This document shows, in pieces, positions 12,916 through 23,459 of a DNA stretch of 64,000 nucleotides. A program made the position numbers and the translations under genes. Source of the stretch: Dallia pectoralis (lineage: Eukaryota; Chordata; Actinopteri; Esociformes; Umbridae); assembly GCA_029465975.1 (NCBI GenBank), contig CM055760.1:8140575-8204574 (forward strand). The letters run 5' to 3'. The notes beneath the pieces were generated by a model. It was not told the DNA's origin and did no database searches. It saw only the letters and a list, made by a program, of their open reading frames with translations. Position 1 is the first letter of the stretch. Each line of letters starts with the position of its first letter.

Positions 12916-13467
12916 CTCCTGGAAGTGGTTGGGTTGTGAGGTACCCCACTGTCTCCTGGTAGTGGTTGGGTTGTGAGGTACCCCACTGTCTCCGGGTAGT
13001 GGTTGGGTTGTGAGGTACCCCACTGTCTCCGGGTAGTGGTTGGGTTGTGAGGTACCCCACTGTCTCCGGGTAGTGGTTGGGTTGTGAGGTACCCCACTGT
13101 CTCCTGGTAGTGGTTGGGTTGTGAGGTACCCCACTGTCTCCGGGTAGTGGTTGGGTTGTGAGGTACCCCACTGTCTCCTGGTAGTGGTTGGGTTGTGAGG
13201 TACCCCACTGTCTCCTGGTAGTGGTTGGGTTGTGAGGTACCCCACTGTCTCCTGGTAGTGGTTGGGTTGTGAGGTACCCCACTGTCTCCTGGTAGTGGTT
13301 GGGTTGTGAGGTACCCCACTGTCTCCTGGTAGTGGTTGGGTTGTGAGGTACCCCACTGTCTCCTGGTAGTGGTTGGGTTGTGAGGTACCCCACTGTCTCC
13401 TGGTAGTGGTTGGGTTGTGAGGTACCCCACTGTCTCCGGGTAGTGGTTGGGTTGTGAGGTACCCCAC
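12916..13467. repeat. 37-bp minisatellite, 15 copies, no indels
   Basis: Unit begins ctcctggtagtggttgggtt and ends gtgaggtaccccactgt. Starts fall at 12916 + 37k through 13434, so no copy has gained or lost a base. Variation is almost confined to cctgg versus ccggg. Each unit carries a KpnI-type ggtacc palindrome. Because 37 is not a multiple of three and no frame contains a stop, all three minus-strand frames are open over more than 600 bp. They encode the same peptide in rotation and are not genes. Confidence 0.95.
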
Positions 13468-13599
13468 AACCCATATTTCAAGAATATTTTAGATAAACCC
13501 AAAGAAAATGGTGTTTTTTATGAAATGCTATGCTTTTTGAGTTAAACTACGGAGCTGTTGGCTGAATGGAGAAAGATCATTGTTCACAAATACAGATAC

Positions 13600-14150
13600 A
13601 GGTCAAGGATGTAAAAATACAGTTGAAATACCACAAAGCGAAAGCCCGGGCAATAAGTAAAAAGAAACAGTCTGGAACAGTTTGAGATTTGCTAAGAAGA
13701 GAAAAAACATGAATCGTACGCACAGTGGATAGAAGGTTTCCAGACACCTGCATGTCAACAAACTCTAAAGGAAGGGTTTTGCAAAACTTACTACTTACTG
13801 ATCCAACAAATTGTAATTGTAATGGAACTTTTTGGCCATACAGAAAAGGAGTGTTCGTACAAGAAAAAGCACCTGATGCCCAAAATATGACGGCCTCCAG
13901 ACCTGAATCCTATTTAAATGCATGTGGTCTGAAGTGAACAGGGCTGTCTACAAGCACAAACCAGAGACTCTCAGGGATGTTGAAATGTGCTGCATTGAGG
14001 AGTGGTCCAGGATCCCTACAGAATTATGCCACCAACCATGTCACAGTCACTACAGGAAGTGGCACAGTGCTGTTCTCCCCTCCTGGGGACGCATCACAGA
14101 AATTTTGATTGACATGGTGCCAATCGTTGTGAAAACTTCATATTTGCAAA
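13600..14150 (+). pseudogene. Degenerate Tc1/mariner-like transposase
   Basis: The 3' half reads, with frameshifts, the DDE-transposase signature around the last catalytic Asp: a stretch near 13876-13935 resembles a WPPxSPDLNPIxHVW motif that has suffered indels. It is followed in frame by WSEVNRAVYKHKPETLRDVE (13924-13983) and EEWSRIPTELCHQ (13999-14037), a helical tail shared by Tc1-like enzymes. The upstream half is too decayed to align by eye. No clear terminal inverted repeats are seen, so element edges are unknown. It is inactive. Confidence 0.65.
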
Positions 14151-14239
14151 AAAAATTCAACTTATTGGAATGTTCTGTTGTAGCTGAGGGTTCAGCAAAG
14201 GACTGTATATGGGTTATTGGGATGATTCTAGGTGATGGT

Positions 14240-15060
14240 GGATAGCTGGCGTTCGCCTCTGGGGCGTCGGTCAGGACACAATAGCGGAGAACAGGATGAA
14301 GTTCTGGGTTCTTTAATTGGTTTTAGGCACATGGGCAACGTTAACTTCAGGTTATGGACTTTATGTCCGTGGTTCTTCAATAAACAGAAATAAGAAAGTG
14401 TTAACACAGCATTAATTACGGTGCATTAATAACATAAATGAGAAAGGGTTAACTAACCCCAGCATTAATCACAGTGCATAATATGAAAGTATACACATAC
14501 ACACACATACATAAATATATACATATATACCCACATATGCATATACATACACATCCCTGTAATCTCTGCATCACGTGGCTAATTAAGCATGCCGACTGCA
14601 CTCTACTGTCCACGTGCAACGCCCGTGGTCCACAACCCCCGAACGCATATAACATATACATATAACATATATCCTCTAAACACTGTTATACTGCTGAACC
14701 TACTAATATAACATCACATACATTCACAGCACGGAGCAATGGAAAAGGCAGCGAACAACTACACAACTCCAACAGAAGTTCCATACACTTCGCATGCTAG
14801 ACAGATGGGCAGAGAACGGCGACATTAGATTAGTCTAATACCCGCACACAGCAGACCTACTGCGCCCATATATGGCGTAACTTAACTGAACAGTATCGCT
14901 AACAGTCCAGCGCATCTACTAAACCAAAGGCAACTCACTGTAAGGCAGGTACGCACGGACAGCGTCGCAACAGTGTCCCCGAAGCAACCGACAGCTCCGA
15001 CTCGCCATTACCCAACGATGTGACTATTTTACCTTGGTGGCGAGTGGGGGCTCCGCCTTG
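14240..15060 (-). mobile_element. Possible solo LTR
   Basis: Read on the minus strand, the 14240-14340 end has attaaagaacccagaac (polyadenylation-like attaaa) leading into cctgttctccgctattgtgtcctgaccgacg, an arrangement like the R-U5 end of fish LTRs. The segment is mostly AT-rich with atatacata runs and a GC-rich 14880-15050 portion. I could not fix TG/CA termini or a target duplication, so this is tentative. Confidence 0.3.
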
Positions 15061-16787
15061 AGGGAAATGTCATTGGCTGATTCGACAGCCTTTCTAACAT
15101 CTGTGTTTGGGTTAATATTGTGTTGAATTAAATATATACGGCTCCTCGTTTGTGTTTGCTCCCAATATATGACTTATTGTTTGTGTATTCTTTTCCATTC
15201 AACATTGTTGTATTTCATGATGGACGCATTCATCTTGAGTTCACTGTATATTTTTCTTTGTATTAAGTTAGAAAAATGCTATGTTTGACTAAACATTTAA
15301 TGACAGACGGGGGCATTCTTTGCAGTAGTAAAGTAAAGTAGTACTTTGATAAGATATTATATAAATAAATATTTAATTAGCGTGGTAGTCAGACATTGAT
15401 TTCAGATTGCAAATGAAAGACATTGTTTGCTGTTCTGGTAATAGCGATTATGCTTACATTTCTGTTTAAATTGCCTAACTAGAAAGCTGAAGCACTTTAC
15501 TATCCGGCTTGTTTATTCTGGACTTACAGATATTATCTCTAGTGTCAATCGAATTACTGAAATGGGGAAAAGTGGTCAAACTGCCAAGTTATTGTTGTTG
15601 CATGTGAAAAGGTTTGTTGCTGGCGAAATTTGTCAGCTAAATGAAAATGATTAGGTTCATTTATCGTTCCTCTATTAATCTCTCCAGCACGCATGCAATC
15701 TTCAGGTTGATTTGTACGACAGCCGACCTGATTATCATAGTACGTTCCTTAAATATAGGAGCACTCCTGCAGTATTTGCAGTGAAACATGCAGTAAAACA
15801 TTACATTTTGTCAGTAGCTAATTATCTACATTTGCATTTTTGCTACTGTCTGTAAACACACAGTTCATTGAATGGCCAATGTGGCAAACGATATAGTTGC
15901 ATATTGCCCTACTGTTGCTCTGATTGGCTGATAGACAGGTCTGTAACGGGTTGAAGACAATTTTTTATTATTTTATGTTGCATTGAACTGGGTTTTGATG
16001 CAATGTCGATTCATTGATCGATGAAGTAGATTTTCCTATAGAGCAAACTTAGGATGCAAACTCAATGAAGTTTATTTTTGGGGGCATGTGCTGGCCAGCG
16101 ATTCTTCTGTCGTGGAAGACCTTCCATGGTTGTGGGGTACCAAATCTCTCTGGTTGTGGAATACCACATCTCTCTGGTTGGGGGACGGGTGTTGATGTAG
16201 CTCCTGGTCCTCCATTAGCTACCAAACTGCCTTATCAGGGTTTTATTACAACATGAAGAGGTCACCAGTAAATGCAGCTGGAGACGAAAGGCACTTTCTA
16301 GATGATTGTCTAGCACAAAGTTTCCGTCACGTTCCCGCTTCCACACAGTCTTCTCATTTTACTATGACGTTGATCAACCAGCATAAATACATAAACAGCA
16401 TGCATGGCCACTGCGTTCTGTTAGTCGTGTTTTCAGAACGGATACTACGCCCACATAAAGCTTTAATGTTCTTGCCGTCTAGCAGCAGCACATACATTAG
16501 CTGAAGATGGATGCAATAATCTGTTTAGAATATAAAGGCGCCACTGGCCGTCTGCAGAACTGGAGCCGACATCACTGTGACAAAACTTGCCGTTGCCGTG
16601 GTCACCGCTGAGTCTTAAGCGTGCCGCTGACTGGCAGCATTAACCATCCCATTTCCCTGTCATGAAATGTCGATCGCATAAAAGCATTTCATGTTTAATG
16701 TCGCCATAAATTCACCGGCATGGATCTTTTCACGGGTCTCAGTCTTAACCCAAGATGCACTTCTCCTGTGAAGCCAGAGCACTTGAC
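15061..16787. other. Non-coding stretch, nothing recognised
   Basis: AT-rich. Contains only a small tandem motif, ctctctggttgtgg and relatives, at about 16125-16185. No gene, splice-supported exon or mobile element terminus recognised. Confidence 0.5.
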
Positions 16788-18114
16788 GTGCAGGTTGGAC
16801 TTTTAGTTATTGAAATATGTTCTCAGAGCAGCATCGCATCTGATTGGTTCTCTCAGTCGCCCAATCAGCGGCAGCAGAAGACATGACATGGCAGCAGGAG
16901 GCGGGACTTGGTTTGGTTTGAAGCGCGCAGCATCTCGAAAGTTGTTGCAGTGAAGGTAATGGTCTGTTTGGTATGTTTTATGTTGAAGCATATTAGAACA
17001 TGTAAAGATATTAAAGTAAAGGTTGTTTTTCTATCGAGCTGTTATTTAACTAGCTAACTCGCAACATTAGCTAGCAACATTAGCTAGCTTATCTTCTATT
17101 AATTACCTTAGCCTGATGAAATGTGTAACTTTTACATGCAACCAAAATCATGTCTGCTTTTAGTGCATTTTTGCTGCATAAATACTATTACTGCTCTTAG
17201 AACATCGTGTCGTATTTAAGTGCAACATGCATTGGCTGCTCTATGAGCATTTTGGCTACATACATTCTGATGCTACTCTAAGAGCACCTTATGACATTAG
17301 GTCTACAATATGCTGCTCTAAGAGCACCTTATGACAATAGGTCTACAATATGCTGCTCTTAGAGCACCTTATGACATTAGGTCTACAATATGCGGCTCTT
17401 AGAGCACCTTATGACAATAGGTCTACAATATGCTGCTCTTAGAGCACCTTATGACATTAGGTCTACAATATGCGGCTCTTAGAGCACCTTATGACATTAG
17501 GTCTACAATATGCTGCTCTCAGAGCACCTTATGACATTAGGTCTACAATATGCTGCTCTAAGAGCACCTTATGACATTAGGTCTACAATATGCTGCTCTT
17601 AGAGCACCTTATGACATTAGGTCTACAATATGCTGCTCTAAGAGCACCTTATGACATTAGGTCTACAATATGCTGCTTTAAGAGCACCTTATGACATAAG
17701 GTCTACAATATTCTGCTCTTAGAGCACCTTATGACATTAGGTCTACAATATGCTGCTCTTAGAGCACCTTATGACATTAGGTCTACAATATGCTGCTCTT
17801 AGAGCACCTTATGACATTAGGTCTACAATATGCTGCTCTCAGAGCACCTTATGACATTAGGTCTACAATATGCTGCTCTTAGAGCACCTTATGACATTAG
17901 GTCTACAATATGCTGCTCTAAGGGCATTTGTGCTACATACATTCTGGTGCTGCTCTTAGAGCACCTTTTGAAAGTCCCGCCTCCTGCTGCCATATCCCGC
18001 CTTCTGCTGCTGCTGATTGGGCGACTGAGAGAGCCAATCAGATCCGAGGCTGCGCTGAGAACATATTAATATAACTAATAACTCAACTTCAATAACTGAA
18101 AGTCCAACCTGCAC
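16788..18114. mobile_element. Fold-back element: long inverted arms around a 40-bp satellite
   Basis: The left end reads gtgcaggttggacttttagt, then atatgttctcagagcagc, gattggttctctcagtcgcc, caatcagcggcagcagaag and gcagcaggaggcgggact. The right end, reverse-complemented from 18114, gives the same words in the same order with a few substitutions and a short insertion. The arms are about 130-150 bp. No transposase frame lies inside, so it would be non-autonomous. A clean target duplication is not visible: cttgacg on the left versus cttgggcg on the right is only partial. Superfamily unknown. Confidence 0.65.
17273..17922. repeat. 40-bp satellite, about 16 copies, no indels
   Basis: Unit: agagcaccttatgacattag plus gtctacaatatgctgctctt. 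Phase is kept exactly from 17281 to 17920. Each unit junction forms an 11-bp near-palindrome, gctctwagagc. Single-base variants (attag/aatag, tgctg/tgcgg, ctctt/ctcta/ctctc) are scattered among copies. The words ctacatacattctg flank the array on both sides (17259 and 17934). Confidence 0.95.
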
Positions 18115-18466
18115 TTGGGCGTACAGCTAGCAGTCTTGCACCATCGCTCGCTCGGAGAAGCCTTGTGACGTGGAAGAGGAAGCAAGTGGTTCCGCTGAGT
18201 CGTCCGGCCCCTGACCCGCGCGGCGCGTATTTCTCCTGCATTATCCAGTAGTTTGTGTCGTGTAGCTGCCGGTATCATAGAAAGCTGTGCCTTGGAGCCA
18301 GCGTGTTGGGAATGACAGGCTTGGCCTTTGCCGTGGGCTTTTGTCCTTTCTACATAATTACATTGTAAATTATGAATGAATGAATCGAGTTGATGTGGAA
18401 CGAGGGTTTGGGACACTTCCTGTTTGGTAGTCCCTCTATTGGATCTCGGTTTTGCTCGACCCGATG
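18115..18466. other. Non-coding stretch, nothing recognised
   Basis: GC-richer spacer right of the fold-back element. No gene recognised. Confidence 0.45.
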
Positions 18467-18467
18467 A

Positions 18468-18572
18468 GTGTTTTGTGTTGCCTGGCTGTTTTGTGTTGCC
18501 TGGCTGTTTTGTGTGGCTGTTTTGTGTTGCCTGGCTGTTTTGTGTTGCCTGGCTGTTTTGTGTTGCCAAACT
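18468..18572. repeat. 18-bp tandem repeat (ttttgtgttgcctggctg), about 5-6 copies
   Basis: Uninterrupted units with one shortened copy (ttttgtgtggctg). Because 18 is a multiple of three, Cys/Leu-rich frames are open on the + strand; they are repeat translations. Confidence 0.9.
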
Positions 18573-18911
18573 TCTTGTTCAGGCAAAACAATATGTGTCT
18601 AAAGCCGCCTTGTGAAAATGTGTCATTGGTTTTAATACCCAGGGCTGGTTCAAGTATTTTTACACCATCATGAAATCACTTCAACTTAAAATATATCAGA
18701 CGTAAACCTCAAAAACATTAAAGATTTCACATGGAGTCCGTCCCCGGGAAACTTCACACTGGGGTTGAAGTAATTCTTATAAAAATATATATATTTTTAA
18801 AACCTTTTATCAAACATGTTTCTTTTGGGACGAATTACCTCACCGCTTAGTCAAACAAAACCAAACGGGGAGGCTGCAATCGGAATACGTCAGTGCATAA
18901 ATGTGGTTGAT
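18573..18911. other. Non-coding stretch, nothing recognised
   Basis: AT-rich spacer between the 18-bp repeat and the transposon at 18914. Confidence 0.45.
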
Positions 18912-19407
18912 TACAGTTTTTTCCAAATGCTAAAACACAATTTTGGCAACTAGGCTCGTTTTATCAAAATACTTAACACAAATCACAAAACCACACACTA
19001 AAACGGAAAAATACCTCATATATCTTGTAAAATGAAGCACGGCAATCAAAACTACAAATAACATTATCAAAATCAAACATTTGCACCAATTCACACACAC
19101 TTCATTCATATTACCAGATTTGTGTCTAACCAACTACACATTGTTGGGCGTAATGAAAAACACTCTCATCTTTATATGCTTTGCCATAATACTGAGTGTT
19201 CAACTTGTAGAAAATTCTTCAAATACACACATGTTGTTGAAACATTCATTTTTATTTTTCACCAAACAAGTCAGTGCAACATGTGCACAGCAGATATATT
19301 TGCACTGGAGTGAACAAAAATATGCTCACAAAAAACAGTGAACTGAAAAAATTGCAGACAAAATATACTGTACAAATATATAGAACAAAAAGAGGCAAAA
19401 AAAATAA

Positions 19408-19945
19408 TTAGGGAGCATCTTGCCTCACAGCTGGGTCTGGCCACAATGCCTCGTCCACATCACAGACAATATCTTCCCTTGCCAGACATCGAGGGAAGAA
19501 ACGCCTTGAGTGCCTTATCCATCCCTGAATCGCACCCACATCCATGTCATCACATGCCTCTTCCATAGCCTGCACAAGAGGCATGCGCACAAAGGGCTGC
19601 CGGTCGTATACCTTCCACCGCCATGCCGAAAAGAACTCTTCTATGGGGTTCAGAAATCGTGAGTATGGTGGGAGGTATTGCACGAGAATTGGTGGGAGGT
19701 TTTGGACTAGGGCTGCACGATGAAAGCTCACGTTGTCCCATACTACAACGTACCGGTTTCTTTGATGGTCTGCATCATTCATACGCTCTGGTGGTATGAG
19801 AATGTTGTGGAGTCTGTCCAGAAATGTGAGAATATGGGCTGTGTTGTACGGTCCAAGTTTGGCATGACGGTGGAGGACACCATGCGTATTGGAGATGGCA
19901 GCGCACATTGTGATGTTCCCACCACGTTGGCCAGGAACATCTATA
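19408..19945 (-). pseudogene. Transposase, DDE catalytic C-terminal half
   Basis: The readable frame starts with FIHIDVPGQRGGNITMCAAI, just right of the first Met at 19908, and runs to a stop at 19408. The motif VVVWDNVSFHRAALV holds the second catalytic Asp (WDN), and YLPPYSRFLNPIEEFFSAWR holds the third catalytic position in the NPIE context typical of DDE_3/Tc1-mariner enzymes. The first catalytic Asp, normally some 80-100 residues before WDN, would lie upstream of the VPGQRGG block and is missing. A TAA precedes FIHI, and beyond it lies the minisatellite. The family is common in fish genomes. This copy cannot make a functional enzyme. Confidence 0.8.
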
Positions 19946-19959
19946 TGAATGAATTACCT

Positions 19960-20790
19960 CTCATTCTTCCTCCCCCTCTCATTCTCTCTCTCTCTTCTCT
20001 CTCTCCCTCTCTCCCTCTCTCCCTCTATCAGCTCTACCCCTACCTCTCATTCTTCCTCCCCCTCTCATTCTCTCTTCTCTCTCTCCCCCTCTCCCTCTAC
20101 CAGCTCTTCCCCTACCTCTCATTCTTCCTCCCCCTCTCATCCTCCCTCTCTCTTCTCTCTCTCCCTCTACCAGCTCTTCCCCTACCTCTCATTCTTCCTC
20201 CCCCTCTCATTCTCTCTTCTCTCTCTCCCCCTCTCCCTCTACCAGCTCTTCCTCTACCTCTCATTCTTCCTCCCCCTCTCATTCTCTCTTCTCTCTCTCC
20301 CCCTCTCCCTCTATCAGCACTTCCCCTACCTCTCATTCTTCCTCCCCCTCTCATTCTCTCTCTCTCTCTTCCCTCTCTCCCCCTCTCCCTCTATCAGCTC
20401 TTCCTCCACCTCTCATTCTTCCTCCCCCTCTCATTCTCTCTCTCCCACTCTCCCTCTACCAGCTCTTCCTCTACCTCTCATTCTTCCTCCCCCTCTCATT
20501 CTCTCTTCTCTCTCTCCCCCTCTCCCTCTATCAGCTCTTCCCCTACCTCTCATTCTTCCTCCCCCTCTCATTCTCTCTCTCTCTCTTCCCTCTCTCCCCC
20601 TCTCCCTCTATCAGCTCTTCCTCCACCTCTCATTCTTCCTCCCCCTCTCATTCTCTCTTCTCTCTCTCCCCCTCTCCCTCTACCAGCTCTTCCTCTACCT
20701 CTCATTCTTCCTCCCCCTCTCTCTCTCTCTTCTCTCTCTCCCCCTCTCCCTCTATCAGCTCTTCCCCTACCTCTCATTCTTCCTCCCCCT

Positions 20791-20822
<32 letters not shown>

Positions 20823-21215
20823 TCCCTCTCTCCCTCTACCAGCTCTTCCTCTACCTCTCATTCTTCCTCCCCTCTCATTCTCTCTCTCTCTCTTCCCTCT
20901 CTCCCCCTCTCCCTCTACCAGCTCTTCCTCTACCTCTCATTCTTCCTCCCCTCTCATTCTCTCTCTCTCTCTTCTCTCTCTCCCCCTCTCCCTCTACCAG
21001 CTCTTCCTCTACCTCTCATTCTTCCTCCCCCTCTTATTCTCTCTCTCTCTCTTCCCTCTCTCCCCCTCTCCCTCTACCAGCTCTTCCTCTACCTCTCATT
21101 CTTCCTCCCCCTCTCATTCTCTCTCTCTTCTCTCTCTCCCCCTCTCCCTCTACCAGCTCTTCCTCTACCTCTCATTCTTCCTCCCCCTCTCATTCTCACT
21201 CTTCCTCTTCCTGCA
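19960..21215. repeat. CT-rich minisatellite of about 75-85 bp units inside the transposon
   Basis: Units of cagctcttcctctacctctc, attcttcctccccctctcat and tctctctctcttccctctct, then ccccctctccctctac, vary in the length of the (CT)n part. About 15 copies. On the minus strand the unit translates as MRGGGRMRGRGRAGRGRGGE-like Arg/Gly sequence, in frame with the start of the transposase at 21226. The 505- and 447-residue + strand Ser/Pro/Leu frames are artefacts. Confidence 0.9.
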
Positions 21216-21226
21216 TCGTCTTCCAT
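21089..21226 (-). pseudogene. Transposase N-terminus (Arg/Gly-rich) running into the minisatellite
   Basis: An ATG at 21224-21226 (minus) starts MEDDAGRGRVRMRGGGRMRG, followed by repeats of RGRAGRGRGGER. From memory, transposases of this fish family have a long RG-rich N-terminal tail before their DNA-binding domain, so I read this as the true start. The RG tract then dissolves into the minisatellite and the helix-turn-helix region is absent. The 163-codon frame that begins further upstream (21580) covers untranslated transposon leader and TIR. Confidence 0.6.
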
Positions 21227-21611
21227 TGTTGTTGTAAACAAACGGTAGTAACGGTGGTCACCTGTGGTCTTTTTATAGTGCTTACTTCCTGATTGAAGTG
21301 GTAACAACTTACCATTGTGGTGTTTGGCCAGGTAACACATGTATTGGCCAATTAGGTCATGTAGTGTCATTTTGAATGGCAGTGTTTTGAAATGGCAAAC
21401 ATGTGACTTTATGTCAGATTGTTGTGTCTTATGCAGAGAACCGTGTTCAGTGCATTTAAAAAGTGCCATTTTGAATTGCAAATTGTGTGTAAAGCAGAAA
21501 ATGTGTTTACACTTTTGGAGACTTGAGATGAGGTTTTGCTCTCTGAGTGTCAGTTTAAATAATTGTGCTGTGCATGTCATTTTAGTGTGTTAGCAATTGG
21601 AAAAAACTGTA

Positions 21612-22750
21612 AACATTTGAGAAGATTAATACGTCTCTTGTTAAGAGAGCTAGTAGAGAGGTTTACGTCTGATATATCTTAAGCTAGTAGGGTGAAGTCC
21701 AGGAATTACACTGAAATGCTAATTATATACTGTGCTTATCAATTAAGGAATGACAATTCGATTTGCTGACTGGATTTCAAATGGTTATAAACCCAAGTCT
21801 TCCCTATTTCTGAAGGGAAGACTACGATCGTTGATATGGATGTGACCGCTTTTGTGACCGCTTTTTTGTGACCGCTGTGTGTGGTAGCTACGGACTGCTG
21901 GCTTGGTCGGCTAATTATCCAAATTCCCAGAACTGTCCTGTGAGTCAGTATGCCTTGGATGCTTGCACACATGCTATAACCGTCCAACCCATTTAACAGC
22001 CGCCGTTCATGTAATAATACCTCCAGAAAAATGTAAATGTCGTGCATTGAACAAGGACACAGATGATGCCGTCACAAAAAAACGAATGACTTTAAACCTC
22101 ACCTCAAAATCTGCTGAGAAAAAACCACGTGCGGCGTTTATCGAACGGTCTGGTCGCCATCACAGCAGGTGATATACGTTCAGAACGAGTTACATGAGCC
22201 TGAATTGTACATAACTACTGGACAATATTCTCCGTCTCTCTCTCTCTATATGCGTCGTGTTTCAGTGTTCGGTAAATGTGCCCCGGGGATCTTAGACCAT
22301 CTGTCAAAACAGTTTACCAGACAGGAGAGTCGGGGAGCCGTGACTTCATTAAAGTACATCTCCGTTCCTCAAGGTGGCAGCGCAGGCACTTTGATACTTG
22401 TTGAATATGCCTCACAACATAGTATCTCATCGTGGCTCTACACGGTTGGCCCGGCTTCCGGAGGAGTGGACAAACACGGCAACAGAAGCGGCAGTGAGGC
22501 GTCGCTGTTCAATTTAATAAGACGTGCCGGGTTTCCCGGTCCCTGCTGCAAATTATTTATTGTGAATAACAAGAACAGGAGGTTTTAGGTTACGCCCATT
22601 TGGCGTTGGCCTTGAAAAAATACCATATGCTACTCACTTCAGAGTTTGGCCATGTCGAATTTAGACTCTCATATAATGGACCTTGTACAATACATGTGAG
22701 ATTAAATAGAAATCCAGCATGTCCCACTGTTCTTGAGACTGTTATTGATT
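21612..22750. other. Non-coding stretch, nothing recognised
   Basis: Single-copy-looking DNA with a small tandem motif (gtgaccgctttt, 21844-21875). The frame at 22169-22588 (+) has no recognisable domain or splice context. Confidence 0.5.
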
Positions 22751-23459
22751 GCTGAACCACATCAACTGTGGTCCAATCAGAGCCAGGTGTGGCTGAACCA
22801 CATCAACTGTGGTCCAATCAGAGCCAGGTGGGGCTGAACCACATCAACTGTGGTCCAATCAGAGCCAGGTGGGGCTGAACCACATCAACTGTGGTCCAAT
22901 CAGAGCCAGGTGTGGCTGAACCACATCAACTGTGGTCCAATCAGAGCCAGGTGTGGCTGAACCACATCAACTGTGGTCCAATCAGAGCCAGGTGGGGCTG
23001 AACCACATCAACTGTGGTCCAATCAGAGCCAGGTGTGGCTGAACCACATCAACTGTGGTCCAATCAGAGCCAGGTGTGGCTGAACCACATCAACTGTGGT
23101 CCAATCAGAGCCAGGTGGGGCTGAACCACATCAACTGTGGTCCAATCAGAGCCAGGTGGGGCTGAACCACATCAACTGTGGTCCAATCAGAGCCAGGTGT
23201 GGCTGAACCACATCAACTGTGGTCCAATCAGAGCCAGGTGTGGCTGAACCACATCAACTGTGGTCCAATCAGAGCCAGGTGGGGCTGAACCACATCAACT
23301 GTGGTCCAATCAGAGCCAGGTGGGGCTGAACCACATCAACTGTGGTCCAATCAGAGCCAGGTGGGGCTGAACCACATCAACTGTGGTCCAATCAGAGCCA
23401 GGTGGGGCTGAACCACATCAACTGTGGTCCAATCAGAGCCAGGTGGGGCTGAACCACAG
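22751..23459. repeat. 41-bp satellite, 17 copies, no indels, CCAAT in each unit
   Basis: Unit: gctgaaccacatcaactgtg plus gtccaatcagagccaggtgtg. Starts run from 22751 to 23448 at exactly 41-bp steps (17 x 41 = 697), then a partial copy. The only variation seen is T or G in ggtgtgg/ggtgggg. Each unit contains the inverted repeat accaca-tcaac-tgtggt and a ccaatcag word matching the NF-Y core consensus. Confidence 0.95.

Larger units (their letters stand above)
18914..21609 (-). mobile_element. Tc1/mariner-group DNA transposon with TIRs, internally rearranged
   Basis: Left terminus cagttttttccaaatgctaa (from 18914), right terminus, reverse-complemented, cagttttttccaattgctaa (from 21609). The match covers about 30 bp with few mismatches. 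Both ends abut TA (18912-18913 and 21610-21611), the target duplication used by this superfamily. On the minus strand it carries the start and the catalytic C-terminal half of a transposase, separated by a large CT-rich minisatellite. The region between the Arg/Gly N-terminus and the catalytic half is missing, so it is non-autonomous. Confidence 0.85.

Noticed and set aside
12844..13502. Three overlapping frames of 207-213 codons with the same peptide
   Set aside because: A 37-bp unit lacking stops in all frames; openness is automatic.
19720..21292. 505- and 447-codon + strand Ser/Pro/Leu frames
   Set aside because: Antisense to the transposase remnants and made of CT-rich minisatellite.
22751..23459. 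CRISPR-like array (regular 41-bp period)
   Set aside because: Units are directly tandem with no unique spacers, and the DNA is vertebrate.
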